Positions 6,623 to 13,685 of a DNA stretch of 15,863 nucleotides are shown here, in pieces. A program made the translations under genes and the position numbers. The notes below the pieces were generated by a model. The model worked only from the letters and a program-made list of their open reading frames with translations. It was not told the origin of the DNA and did not search any database. The DNA is taken from assembly GCA_025464125.1 (NCBI GenBank), contig JAODLU010000045.1, positions 1-15,863 on the forward strand. Reading direction: 5' to 3'. The DNA comes from Microbacteriaceae bacterium. GTDB lineage: Bacteria > Actinomycetota > Actinomycetes > Actinomycetales > Microbacteriaceae. Positions within the stretch are counted from its first letter, which is position 1. Each line of letters opens with the position of its first letter.

Positions 6623-7579
6623 GGCGACCCTCAGCACGATCTTGCCGCGGGTATGCCCGCTCTCGATCGCAGTGTGCGCCTTGGCCGCCTCTGCGAGCTC
6701 GAAGATGGTGTCGACGGTGACGCGCACGTCGCCGGAGTCGAGCAGGCGGGCGATGATCGCGAGCGTCGCGCCATCCGGTGAAACCTTGTAGCTGGTGCCT
6801 CGCACCCCCGCCGCCGCCGCGTCGTCAGCGAAGGTCGGCCAGCTGCCGCTCGGAACGTTGATGATGAGACCCCCCGGCCGCAGCACTCCAAGCGATCTCG
6901 TGCCGGTGTTGTCGTGCACGTTGCCGATCATGTCGATCACGACATCCAGGCCTTCGAGTTCTTCTTCGAAGCGGGCGGACTGGTAGTCGATGACCTCGGC
7001 GGCCCCGAGCTCCCGCAGCCAGTCGAGGTTCTTGCCGGAGCCAGTGGCGATCACGTGTGCTCCGAAGTATGCGGCGAACTGCACGGCGAAGTGGCCGACG
7101 CCTCCTGCACCCGCGTGGATGAGCATCCGCTGCCCCTCATGGGCTTTCGCAACCTCGACGACCATGCCCCATGCGGTGAGTGCCGCCGTTGGAACCGCTG
7201 CAGCATCAGTATGGGTGAGCCGCTGCGGTTTGCGCACGAGACCCTGGCTCGGCACCGTGACGTATTCGGCGTAGCAACCTGCCATGCGCGGCACTGAGAC
7301 CATGCCGAAGACCTCGTCGCCAGGTTTCAGCGGGTGCGCCTCGTACGGAGTCTCGATGACCACGCCGCTGAAGTCGCCGCCGAGAACCGCCGGAAAGCTG
7401 GCGATGGATGCCGAAACTCCCTTGCCACTCCGCGTTTTCGCGTCGATCGGGTTGACCCCGGCTGCAACGATTTTGACCAGCACTTCGGCATTGATTCGGG
7501 TGGGAACCGCGATGTCGGCAGCGGTGAGAACCTCCGGTCCTCCTGTGGCGGCGATCACCATTGCTCGCATCGTGGTCAT
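6611..7579 (-). CDS. NADP-dependent oxidoreductase, MDR (quinone reductase-like) family
   Basis: This is about 322 residues, close to the usual length for zinc-free medium-chain reductases of the quinone oxidoreductase group, which reduce quinones or enones with NADPH. The N-terminal GroES-like domain includes AGVNPIDAKTRSG and the strand LGGDFSGVV. The Rossmann domain has the nucleotide loop HAGAGGVGHFAVQFA (about 155-169). No structural-zinc cysteine cluster is seen. Starts at TTG 7591, ATG 7579 and ATG 7570 are all in frame, and none has a good ribosome site. A promoter placed right upstream suggests a leader of 2-14 nt. I prefer 7579; TTG 7591 would be almost leaderless. It is divergent from the DUF998-like gene. 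Confidence 0.88.
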   Translation of the reverse strand: MTTMRAMVIAATGGPEVLTAADIAVPTRINAEVLVKIVAAGVNPIDAKTRSGKGVSASIASFPAVLGGDFSGVVIETPYEAHPLKPGDEVFGMVSVPRMAGCYAEYVTVPSQGLVRKPQRLTHTDAAAVPTAALTAWGMVVEVAKAHEGQRMLIHAGAGGVGHFAVQFAAYFGAHVIATGSGKNLDWLRELGAAEVIDYQSARFEEELEGLDVVIDMIGNVHDNTGTRSLGVLRPGGLIINVPSGSWPTFADDAAAAGVRGTSYKVSPDGATLAIIARLLDSGDVRVTVDTIFELAEAAKAHTAIESGHTRGKIVLRVAEFV

Positions 7580-7599
7580 GTGCCCAGTCAAGTGGGCGA

Positions 7600-7628
7600 A
7601 TGATTCGCCAGTGTTACGGCGGTGTCAA
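7600..7628 (-). promoter_or_regulatory. Promoter of the oxidoreductase gene
   Basis: On the minus strand TTGACA (7628-7623, perfect consensus) is followed after 17 bp by AATCAT (7605-7600, 4 of 6). A start near 7593 would lie 2 nt before TTG 7591 and 14 nt before ATG 7579, explaining why no ribosome site is visible. Confidence 0.5.
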
Positions 7629-7655
7629 CTGGAAGCAAACAGTGTTGCAGGACCG

Positions 7656-7661
7656 TAATAT
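7656..7661 (+). promoter_or_regulatory. -10 box of a leaderless promoter
   Basis: TAATAT lies 6 nt before the ATG at 7668, so transcription would start at or next to the start codon. No ribosome site is present and no good -35 box is seen. This spacing is the known signature of leaderless actinobacterial mRNAs. Confidence 0.5.
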
Positions 7662-7667
7662 TCAGAA

Positions 7668-8381
7668 ATGGACCACGAAACCCCGGTTCGGGCCGGGCGA
7701 CACGTAGTCCAGCTCGCCATGACGCTCATCGGCTGCCTCTGTGTGGCGCTCGCGCTCGCGATCATCCTGGTGGCCCGATCGACGGTCACCCGCGACGCGT
7801 ACGTCAGTGAGATGGGCGCTGCTGGCCAGCCGACAGCACGCTGGTTCGAGGCGGCGCTGCTGCTCATCGTGGTGGGCGGCAGCCTGCTCGCCTGGGCCGG
7901 AAGGGGCATCCGTTCCCGGGTGCCGGTGCTGCGCGCGTGGACGCCAGCCATTTCGCTCTGGATCGGCTGCGGGTTCTTCCTCGTCGCCTCACAGGTGCCA
8001 TGCACGACAGGATGCCCCCTGCCGATAGGTGCCGCGTTCACCTGGGAGGATCTCATTCACACGGTCGTTGCGGTGCTCGCGTTCGCAGCGGCATGCTGGG
8101 CGATGCTGCAGACCGCGTTCGCGAGGGGATTCCGCGTGCTGGCCACGCTGTCGCTGGTCGCCGCCATCTCGGTCGCGATCATCTCAGGCATTGGGGGGCT
8201 GCTGTCGCTGTTGCAGTTCCAGGCCAATTTCGGCAGCCGTCTCGAGCTCGTGGCAACCGCGATCGCCCTGGCATGGCTTGTCACTTTTGGCGTGGTTCTT
8301 GCTACCCGGCTCGTAACGCTGCAGCGAAGCCGGCTGCTGGTCGCAGCAGCCAGCCGGGTAAGTACGCTCAGCGTCAGCTAG
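7668..8381 (+). CDS. DUF998-like integral membrane protein
   Basis: A 237-residue protein with six hydrophobic segments, at roughly 14-36, 58-75, 88-108, 130-150, 158-182 and 192-213. Features recalling the DUF998 family are YVSEMGAAGQPTARWFEAAL after the first segment, and a CTTGCPLP motif followed by W-E-D-L-I-H before the fourth. The paired Cys would face outside and could form a disulfide or bind metal. Biochemical role is unknown. The ATG is taken because a -10 box lies just before it. It ends 10 bases from the convergent YqaJ-type nuclease, and its 3' end contains nested inverted repeats. Confidence 0.78.
   Translation: MDHETPVRAGRHVVQLAMTLIGCLCVALALAIILVARSTVTRDAYVSEMGAAGQPTARWFEAALLLIVVGGSLLAWAGRGIRSRVPVLRAWTPAISLWIGCGFFLVASQVPCTTGCPLPIGAAFTWEDLIHTVVAVLAFAAACWAMLQTAFARGFRVLATLSLVAAISVAIISGIGGLLSLLQFQANFGSRLELVATAIALAWLVTFGVVLATRLVTLQRSRLLVAAASRVSTLSVS
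8304..8359. terminator. Nested inverted repeats at a convergent gene junction
   Basis: ACCCGGCT (8304-8311) pairs with AGCCGGGT (8352-8359), and inside it GGCTGCTG (8332-8339) pairs with CAGCAGCC (8344-8351) over a GTCG loop. It lies within the last 80 bases of the DUF998-like gene, next to the convergent stop of the nuclease gene. The intergenic gap is only 10 bp, so any terminator must lie in coding DNA. Function is inferred. Confidence 0.35.
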
Positions 8382-8391
8382 GCGAACGGGT

Positions 8392-9012
8392 TCAGCGGCG
8401 TTCGCGCCGAACCAGGTCCAGCACCTGGTTGGCGAGCCTGACCAGCTGGTAGATCTCGTTCTCGTCGCGCTCGACCCAGCGATGCTGCGGGTCGCCGGTG
8501 ATGGGAACGAAGTCATCGTGCTGTTCCCAGACCACGAGGGTGCGGTCGGCACCGAGCACGTACTGCTGCCACCAGACCTGTCGAAGGTATGACCTCGGGA
8601 TCGACCGCCAGGGGTGGCTGGTGGTCTTGATCTCGGCGAGCTCGAGGCTGCCGGTGCGGTTGATCGTCACCCCGTCCGGGGTTGCCAGGTGCTCTGTCTC
8701 ACCTGCTGCATGGAACAGGGCATCGCTCGGGTGGATGCCGAACTCAGCCTTCACCCACCTCGCGATCGCGGGCTCCCGCTCCCGGCCATGATCGGTGTAG
8801 GCATTGCCGCCGAACCCGCTGCCGTAGAGCTTGTCTGCGACTACCGCATGCACGGATTTGGCGCCGGACAGGCGTGCGACGTCGGTTGCGGTGACGCCTC
8901 GGCTTCGTGCGCGCAGCCAGGCGACCCTGTCTGACGAGCGCGCAACTATGCGGTCGCGGTGATCCGGAGCAGGCTCATCCCAGAGATCGAGGGTTGGCTG
9001 GATGACGGTCAC
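8392..9012 (-). CDS. YqaJ-type recombinase/exonuclease, PD-(D/E)XK fold
   Basis: Predicted to degrade or process double-stranded DNA ends, as lambda exonuclease-like YqaJ proteins do with a RecT partner. With the GTG start it has 206 residues. Visible are R-S-R-G-V-T-A-T-D-V-A-R-L-S-G (36-50, the usual R-x-x-G-I-T-A-S-D position), E in GREREP (76-81), D113 in TPDG, and the catalytic E127-I-K129, followed by QVWWQQYVLGADRTLVVWEQ (145-164). Thus the nuclease core looks intact. GGGAGG abuts the GTG, too close for a normal ribosome site, so the start is uncertain. An ATG at 9120 would overlap the upstream DUF5666 gene by 53 bases. No RecT or phage gene is nearby. Confidence 0.8.
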   Translation of the reverse strand: MTVIQPTLDLWDEPAPDHRDRIVARSSDRVAWLRARSRGVTATDVARLSGAKSVHAVVADKLYGSGFGGNAYTDHGREREPAIARWVKAEFGIHPSDALFHAAGETEHLATPDGVTINRTGSLELAEIKTTSHPWRSIPRSYLRQVWWQQYVLGADRTLVVWEQHDDFVPITGDPQHRWVERDENEIYQLVRLANQVLDLVRRERR

Positions 9013-9067
9013 CCTCCCATTGTGACGCGGGGCACCGCCATCCTTGCCTGCGACCTGCCGCGCTCGA

Positions 9068-9766
9068 CTAGTTGGTCGGCGCCCCGACCTGTGGACGAGC
9101 GAAACCCTGGAGAGCCTCACCCTCCGTGACCGAGGTGGCGGTGACGTCGCCGTTGCTGCCAGCCTTGCCGCGCACGAGCACTGACTGCCCCTTCTCGAGG
9201 TCGCTGACCTTGCTCTTCTTCGTCGTGGTGACCGTGGTCTTATCCGTGGTGGTTACAGTCACCTTCGACCCGGTCGCGCTTTCGATGGTGATGGTGTCAC
9301 CGTCGATCGACACGATCTTGCCCGTGGTGAAGCCACCGCGAACGCCGCCGGTCCCGCCCTGCGGAGCTGTGCCCTGCTGCCCACTCTGGCCCCCCTGGCC
9401 CCCGCCCGTTTGGCCGCCGCCGGACTGCCCGCCGCCCGCCTGGCCCTGCCCGTTGCGCTGCCCGAAGCCCTGGCCGCCCTGCTGCGCCCCACCCTGCTGC
9501 CCGAATCCACCCTGCCTGGTGAAGCCCGCGTTGTGCGGGGTACCCGTGGCCTGGCCTATAAAGACGCCCGCGAACAGCCCGATGAGAAGGGCAGCGGCAA
9601 GCGCGAGCACGGGAGTCAGCCAGCGCGGGGCCTTCCTAGCAGGTGCGGGCCCAGCCGCCACAGCCGGAGCTGTGGTCTCGACCGGAACAGTCGGCGCGTC
9701 AGTTTCGACAGGAACTGTGGGTGCCTGATTCTCGTCAGGTTCGGGTGTGGTGTTCTTCGTTGCCAT
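9068..9766 (-). CDS. DUF5666 domain membrane-anchored protein (module B)
   Basis: A 232-residue protein in four parts. The N-terminal cytoplasmic tail is Pro/Thr-rich with APTVPVET twice. One transmembrane helix occupies about 50-72. A 70-residue outside linker is almost only Gly and Gln, and a beta-rich DUF5666 domain covers about 146-225 (GKIVSIDGDTITIESATG at its start; VLVRGKAGSNGDVTATSV near the end). No catalytic motif is seen. ATG has GGGAGA 6 nt upstream. It is 19 bases after the module B adaptor and clearly paralogous to the protein at 11148-11669 (RWLTPVLALAAAL versus RWITPILALVAAL; both end the domain with GDVTATSV or GNVTATSV). Role is probably accessory to the adaptor. Confidence 0.85.
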   Translation of the reverse strand: MATKNTTPEPDENQAPTVPVETDAPTVPVETTAPAVAAGPAPARKAPRWLTPVLALAAALLIGLFAGVFIGQATGTPHNAGFTRQGGFGQQGGAQQGGQGFGQRNGQGQAGGGQSGGGQTGGGQGGQSGQQGTAPQGGTGGVRGGFTTGKIVSIDGDTITIESATGSKVTVTTTDKTTVTTTKKSKVSDLEKGQSVLVRGKAGSNGDVTATSVTEGEALQGFARPQVGAPTN

Positions 9767-9785
9767 GATGTTCTCCCTGTGAGCG

Positions 9786-10955
9786 TTACTGCTGTCGAGT
9801 GAAGCCGCCGGTGCGCGTTCCGCCGCCGCCGAATCCGCCTGTGCCGCCTGTGCCGAATCGGCCCTGGCGCTGGTTGGTTGTGGTCTGGGTAGTGCTCGCC
9901 GTGCCGATCACGACGGTCTGCCCGGCTTTAAGCCCGGTCAGCACCTGCGTGCCGATGTCACCGACGATTCCGAGTGTCACGGTGACGGCGGCGGTCTTGC
10001 CGCCAGCCACCACCTTGACGGTCGACGTGCCGTTCGCCGTGGTGATGGCCGCAGCAGGCACGGAGAGGGCGTCGGCACCAGAGGTGGCTGTGGTCACTGT
10101 GACCTCGGCGGTCTGCCCGAGCCGGATGCCCGGAGGCACGGCGTCGAGGGTGATGGTTGTGGCGAACGTGACCACGGAATTGCTCGACGTTGCGGTGGGG
10201 GCGATCGCGGTGACCTTTGCGGGCGCGGCGGGTGTCGAGAGCGCCGGGAAGCTCACGGTCACCGGCTGCCCGACGGTCACCTCGGCGATGTCGGCTTCCG
10301 CGATGTTCGCGGTGACAGTGAGCGCCGACGTGTCTGCGATGGTGACGAAGGACGTGCTGGCTGTGGAGGCCGACGATGCCCCTGTCGGCGTCACCTGCTG
10401 TGATGGGCTGCCGGCTTTCACAGTGTCGCCGACTGAGCTGCCGACTGAGACGACGACCCCTCCGATGGGTGCGGTGAGGGTCGCGTCGGCCAAGGCATCG
10501 GTCGCGTCACTGACCGCAGCCTGCGCGGTACTGACCTGTGTCTTCGCCTGGCTCGTCTGCGATGCCTGCGAGCTGGCCGCGGCATCCGCCAACTGGCTCT
10601 TCGCGTTCTTGAGCGAGGTATTCGCCGAGGCCAGTGTGTTCTCGAGTGGCGCGCTGTCGAGTGTGCCGAGCGTCGCGCCAGCTGCAACCGACTGGCCGAC
10701 GGCGACCTGCACGCTGGAGATGGTGCCGGCAACGGCGAATGAGGCTGTGAACTCCCGCGTGGGCGAGACTGAGCCACTCGCCGTCACCGTCTTGCTGAGG
10801 ATGCCCTGCTGCACTGTGCTCGTGAGCTCCGTGGCGTCGGACGCAGCCGTGCCGCCCCACCCGAAGGGGTTGAGCACGAGCAGCACGGCTACGAGGGCGC
10901 CGACTACGACGACCGCGAGCACGATGTTGATCACGGTTGGGCGGGAGAACTTCAC
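9786..10955 (-). CDS. MFP/HlyD-family periplasmic adaptor-like protein (module B)
   Basis: A 389-residue membrane-fusion-type adaptor. I chose GTG at 10955 because the product then begins VKFSRPTVINIVL, matching the start of the paralogue at 14941; the open frame extends to 11075 without support. It has one N-terminal anchor helix (8-28), a first lipoyl half (SFAVAGTISSVQVAVGQSV), a short coiled-coil hairpin rich in Ala, Ser and Gln, and a second lipoyl half (LTAPIGGVVVSVGSSVGD). A beta-barrel part (LTVTANIAEADIAEVTVGQPV, IRLGQTAEVTV) and a Gly-rich tail ending GGFTRQQ follow. In monoderms such adaptors work with MacB-type ABC transporters (YknX-like). No ABC genes follow here, only a DUF5666 gene, so it may share the module A pump. 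Confidence 0.88.
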   Translation of the reverse strand: MKFSRPTVINIVLAVVVVGALVAVLLVLNPFGWGGTAASDATELTSTVQQGILSKTVTASGSVSPTREFTASFAVAGTISSVQVAVGQSVAAGATLGTLDSAPLENTLASANTSLKNAKSQLADAAASSQASQTSQAKTQVSTAQAAVSDATDALADATLTAPIGGVVVSVGSSVGDTVKAGSPSQQVTPTGASSASTASTSFVTIADTSALTVTANIAEADIAEVTVGQPVTVSFPALSTPAAPAKVTAIAPTATSSNSVVTFATTITLDAVPPGIRLGQTAEVTVTTATSGADALSVPAAAITTANGTSTVKVVAGGKTAAVTVTLGIVGDIGTQVLTGLKAGQTVVIGTASTTQTTTNQRQGRFGTGGTGGFGGGGTRTGGFTRQQ

Positions 10956-10973
10956 CAGCTCACCGTTGCGCCA

Positions 10974-10997
10974 GAACCTATGAATTACATAAGGACG
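10974..10997 (-). promoter_or_regulatory. Conserved 24-bp element upstream of the module B adaptor
   Basis: On the plus strand GAACCTATG, 5 nt, CATA, 1 nt, GGACG. It matches 14961-14984 at all 18 positions outside the variable spacers. Read toward the gene it gives CTTATG and CATAGG as a direct repeat 11 bp apart, and also the inverted repeat TATG-N5-CATA. It ends 18 bp before the GTG at 10955. Promoter core, activator site, or both. Confidence 0.6.
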
Positions 10998-11079
10998 CGC
11001 TGGGGAATCGTCTGGAGGGTTGGCGGGGCGGCCAAAAGTCCGCCGACGGCAGCCGTCCCGGCCATCCACTCGCAAGAAA

Positions 11080-11108
11080 TGGTGGTTAGGGCGAACCCGT
11101 AACCACCA
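11080..11108 (-). terminator. Terminator of module A
   Basis: A 9-bp stem (11080-11088 with 11100-11108) continues inward with GGG/CCC across a 1-nt bulge to a CGAA loop. On the minus strand it is followed by ATTTCTT. It lies 39 bases after the stop of the module A DUF5666 gene and before the promoter region of module B, separating the two units. Confidence 0.75.
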
Positions 11109-11147
11109 AAACTGCCGAGTCGACGCCGGGGATGGGCCTCGAGAGGT

Positions 11148-11669
11148 TTACTGGGCCGCAGGAGGTGTTCGGCCGCCGCCGAAGCCTCCGGTGGTCTCGC
11201 CTTCCGAAACGGATGTCGCGGTCACATTGCCGCTCGAATCCGCAGCGCCGACCACCCGGATGGTGTCCCCAGCGGCGAGGTCTGACACAGCGCCGGTGTC
11301 GCTGGTGGTCACCGTCGTGGATGACCCGGTCTTCACCTTCACCGTCGCACCGGCAGCAGTCTTGAGGGTGATGGTGTCGCCGTCGACCGAGACGATGGTG
11401 CCAGCGGTGAATCCACCGCCTGCGCCTGTCGCGCCGCCACCGAAGCCGCCTTCTGCGCCTCCGGCGAAGCGCCCGGTCTGGCTGGCGTTAGTGGTGGATG
11501 TGGTGGCGTGCCCGATGAGCACGCCGCCGAAGATTCCGATGGCCAGTGCTGCCACGAGCGCGAGAATCGGGGTGATCCAGCGCTGCATTCCCGTCTTCTT
11601 CGCCCTGGTTGGCGTCGTGGTGGCTGATGGGGCTGGTTCGCCGGCCGGGGTGAGATTTTCGTCAGTCAT
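11148..11669 (-). CDS. DUF5666 domain membrane-anchored protein (module A)
   Basis: A 173-residue protein: a short Thr/Pro-rich cytoplasmic tail, one transmembrane helix (about 32-53), a Gly-rich linker (about 65-85) and a DUF5666 domain to near the end (GTIVSVDGDTITLKTAAG at its start). ATG at 11669 is chosen because AGGAAG lies 6 nt upstream; the open frame upstream to 11765 is Pro-rich and overlaps the permease gene. It stands 34 bases after the permease stop as last gene of the operon, just before a terminator. The linker is much shorter than in its module B paralogue. Function is unknown; context suggests an accessory exported protein of the transporter. Confidence 0.85.
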   Translation of the reverse strand: MTDENLTPAGEPAPSATTTPTRAKKTGMQRWITPILALVAALAIGIFGGVLIGHATTSTTNASQTGRFAGGAEGGFGGGATGAGGGFTAGTIVSVDGDTITLKTAAGATVKVKTGSSTTVTTSDTGAVSDLAAGDTIRVVGAADSSGNVTATSVSEGETTGGFGGGRTPPAAQ

Positions 11670-11703
11670 GATTTTCTTCCTGTAGTGGATCGGGGTGGGT
11701 GGG

Positions 11704-12936
11704 TCAGATGGCCCGGAGGGCCTGGATGGGCCGCATGGCTGCGGCGCGACCGGCCGGGTAGACACCGAAGAAGACTCCGATGGCCACCGAGACGCCGAGG
11801 GCGAGCGGGATGGAATACCCGAGCACCACCGGCTGCGTGCCGTTGATCTCGAAACGGGCTCCGATGAGCGCGGCGATCACGCCCAGCACGCCGCCGAGCA
11901 GGGTGAGGGTCGCAGCCTCGGCGAGAAATTGCCCGAGTATCGCCCCCCGGGTTGCCCCGAGGGCCTTTCGGATGCCGATCTCGCGGGTGCGCTCGGTGAC
12001 CGTCACGAGCATCACGTTCGTGACGCCGATGCCCCCGACGAGCAGGCTGATCGCCGCCACTGCTCCGAGCAGCACGGTGAAGCTGGTTGCGCTCGCCGCA
12101 GCCGTCGCCAGCAGCGAGCTCTGGTTGGTGACGGTGAACGGCTCGTCGCTCGTATCGGTGACGCCGAGCAGCTGGTTGAGCATGACCGTCACCTCGCCCT
12201 GCGCTGCGGTCACGGCTTCCGAACTCTTCGCCTCGACGGTGAGCGTGCTGACGGCGCCGTAGCCGGTGTACGACTTCTGGATGCGGGTGATGGGCGCGAC
12301 GAGCACAGTGTTCGGGTCGGTGAACCCGGCGGCGCTCTGGGTGGCCAGGATGCCCACCACGGTGAACGGGGTCCCGTCGACCGAGACTGACTTACCGAGG
12401 GCGGAGCCCGTCGGGTACAGGGTCGTGGCGAGCGTCGAACCGATCACGGCCACCTTGGCTGAGGTGGTGACATCCGCCGCCGTGAAGGCACTTCCTGATG
12501 CAACCTTGGCCGTGCTCACGTCGAAGTAACCGGCGGTGGTTCCGATCACCGAGACGCTGTCTGATGATGTGGTGGTCGACGAAATCGTCAGGCTTGTGCT
12601 CACCTGCGGCACTACAGCTTTGACATGCCCGAGACCGGCATCTGCCAACTGGTCGCTGACCTTCGTGGTGATGGTCTTGACGCTGGACGTGCTGGCGGCC
12701 GTAGCGGTCGTGCCGCCGCCGCCTCCACCGCCGCCAGTGTTCGAGCGCACCGTGAGCGTGTTCGTGCCGAGGGTGGTTATCGCGTTCTGCACGGTCTGTG
12801 CAGAGCCGTTGCCGACAGCGAGCAGCAGGATGACCGATCCGACGCCGATCATCACCCCGAGCAGGGTGAGCACCGACCTCAGCTTGTTGGCCGTGACCCC
12901 TCGCATGGCGGATCGCAGTATCTCGAAGAAGCTCAT
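11704..12936 (-). CDS. MacB-type ABC transporter permease
   Basis: A 410-residue permease of the MacB/FtsX (type VII ABC) group. These proteins do not pass substrate through the membrane but move extracytoplasmic adaptor domains mechanically. The N-terminal cytoplasmic segment FFEILRSAMRGVTANKLRSV is followed by TM1 (about 20-42) and the outside MacB periplasmic core domain (about 43-275), which holds an eight-glycine run near 68-75. Three C-terminal helices make the FtsX domain, with the conserved VTERTREIGIRKALGAT between the first two. Its ATG overlaps the ATPase stop by 4 nt (ATGA), and AAGGG lies upstream. With the ATPase and adaptor it completes a YknXYZ/MacAB-like set. Confidence 0.92.
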   Translation of the reverse strand: MSFFEILRSAMRGVTANKLRSVLTLLGVMIGVGSVILLLAVGNGSAQTVQNAITTLGTNTLTVRSNTGGGGGGGGTTATAASTSSVKTITTKVSDQLADAGLGHVKAVVPQVSTSLTISSTTTSSDSVSVIGTTAGYFDVSTAKVASGSAFTAADVTTSAKVAVIGSTLATTLYPTGSALGKSVSVDGTPFTVVGILATQSAAGFTDPNTVLVAPITRIQKSYTGYGAVSTLTVEAKSSEAVTAAQGEVTVMLNQLLGVTDTSDEPFTVTNQSSLLATAAASATSFTVLLGAVAAISLLVGGIGVTNVMLVTVTERTREIGIRKALGATRGAILGQFLAEAATLTLLGGVLGVIAALIGARFEINGTQPVVLGYSIPLALGVSVAIGVFFGVYPAGRAAAMRPIQALRAI

Positions 12937-13685
12937 TTGACACGACCCTTCACGGCTTTGCCGGTTCTGTCGCCGGTGAGGAGGCCGTCGCTGATGGTGA
13001 GAACGCGGTGGGCGCGGTCCGCCACGTTCTCCTCGTGGGTGATGATCACGATCGTGCGGCCGGCGCTGGCAAGGGAGTCGAGGATCGACAGGATCTCTTC
13101 GGTGGACTCGCTGTCGAGGTTTCCTGTCGGCTCATCTGCGAGCACAAGGGTCGGCGACGTGACCAGGGCGCGGGCGATAGCCACCCGCTGCTGCTGCCCG
13201 CCGGAGAGCTGCTGCGGCTGGTGGTCCGCCCGGTTCGCGAGACCCACCATGTCGAGAGCCTCCAGCGCCCGGTCACGGCGTTCAGCACGCTTCGCCCCTC
13301 CGTAGATGAGCGGCAGTTCCACGTTGGCGAGCGCGGTCATTCTCGGCACGAGGTTGAAGCTCTGGAAGACGAATCCGATCTCCTGGTTGCGCACCCTCGC
13401 CAGCTCGTTCTCGGTGAGGCTGCGCACGTCATGGCCTGCCAGTTCGTATGTGCCGCTTGATGCGATATCCAGGCAGCCCAGCAGGTTCATGAGCGTGGAT
13501 TTGCCTGAACCTGACGGGCCCATGATCGCCACGTAGTCGCCAGCCGCGACGTCGAGGTCGATGCCGCGAAGTGCATGCACGGCAGCTTCGCCTTCGCCAT
13601 AGACCTGGTGAATGCCTGCCAGCCGCAAAACCGGAGCTGCGGCGACAGCCGCTGGTGCGAGTGTCGCTTTGGTGATCGTGGCCAT
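12933..13685 (-). CDS. MacB/LolD-type ABC transporter ATP-binding protein
   Basis: A 250-residue ATPase with every catalytic motif intact: Walker A GPSGSGKST (56-64), Q-loop Q108, signature LSGGQQQR (160-167), Walker B VLADEP (181-186) with E185, D-loop and H217 in THE. The LSGGQQQRVAIARAL wording and the LNLLG-like stretch after Walker A are typical of the MacB/LolD group that drives FtsX-like permeases. Its ATG lies one base inside the adaptor stop (TAATG) with GGAGG upstream; its stop overlaps the permease start, so the three proteins are translationally coupled. Its 17-residue N-terminal Ala-rich lead is not conserved in the family. Confidence 0.95.
   Translation of the reverse strand: MATITKATLAPAAVAAAPVLRLAGIHQVYGEGEAAVHALRGIDLDVAAGDYVAIMGPSGSGKSTLMNLLGCLDIASSGTYELAGHDVRSLTENELARVRNQEIGFVFQSFNLVPRMTALANVELPLIYGGAKRAERRDRALEALDMVGLANRADHQPQQLSGGQQQRVAIARALVTSPTLVLADEPTGNLDSESTEEILSILDSLASAGRTIVIITHEENVADRAHRVLTISDGLLTGDRTGKAVKGRVK

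Noticed and set aside
8382..8391. Possible promoter or small gene between the DUF998-like and YqaJ-type genes
   Set aside because: The gap is only 10 bp between two convergent stops.
9074..9089. GGTCGG-CGCC-CCGACC hairpin as terminator of module B
   Set aside because: It lies inside the last codons of the DUF5666 gene, lacks a T-run and is short; such 6-bp stems are common in DNA of this composition.
9355..9520. Repetitive Gly/Gln-coding stretch as a CRISPR-like or minisatellite array
   Set aside because: Units are short and irregular, the reading frame of the DUF5666 protein stays open through it, and no spacer-repeat structure exists.
9799..10983. 394-codon plus-strand frame opposite the module B adaptor (and a similar one at 14016-14870)
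   Set aside because: Both are antisense shadows of Ala/Thr/Val-rich adaptor genes; their similarity to each other only mirrors the paralogy of the real genes.
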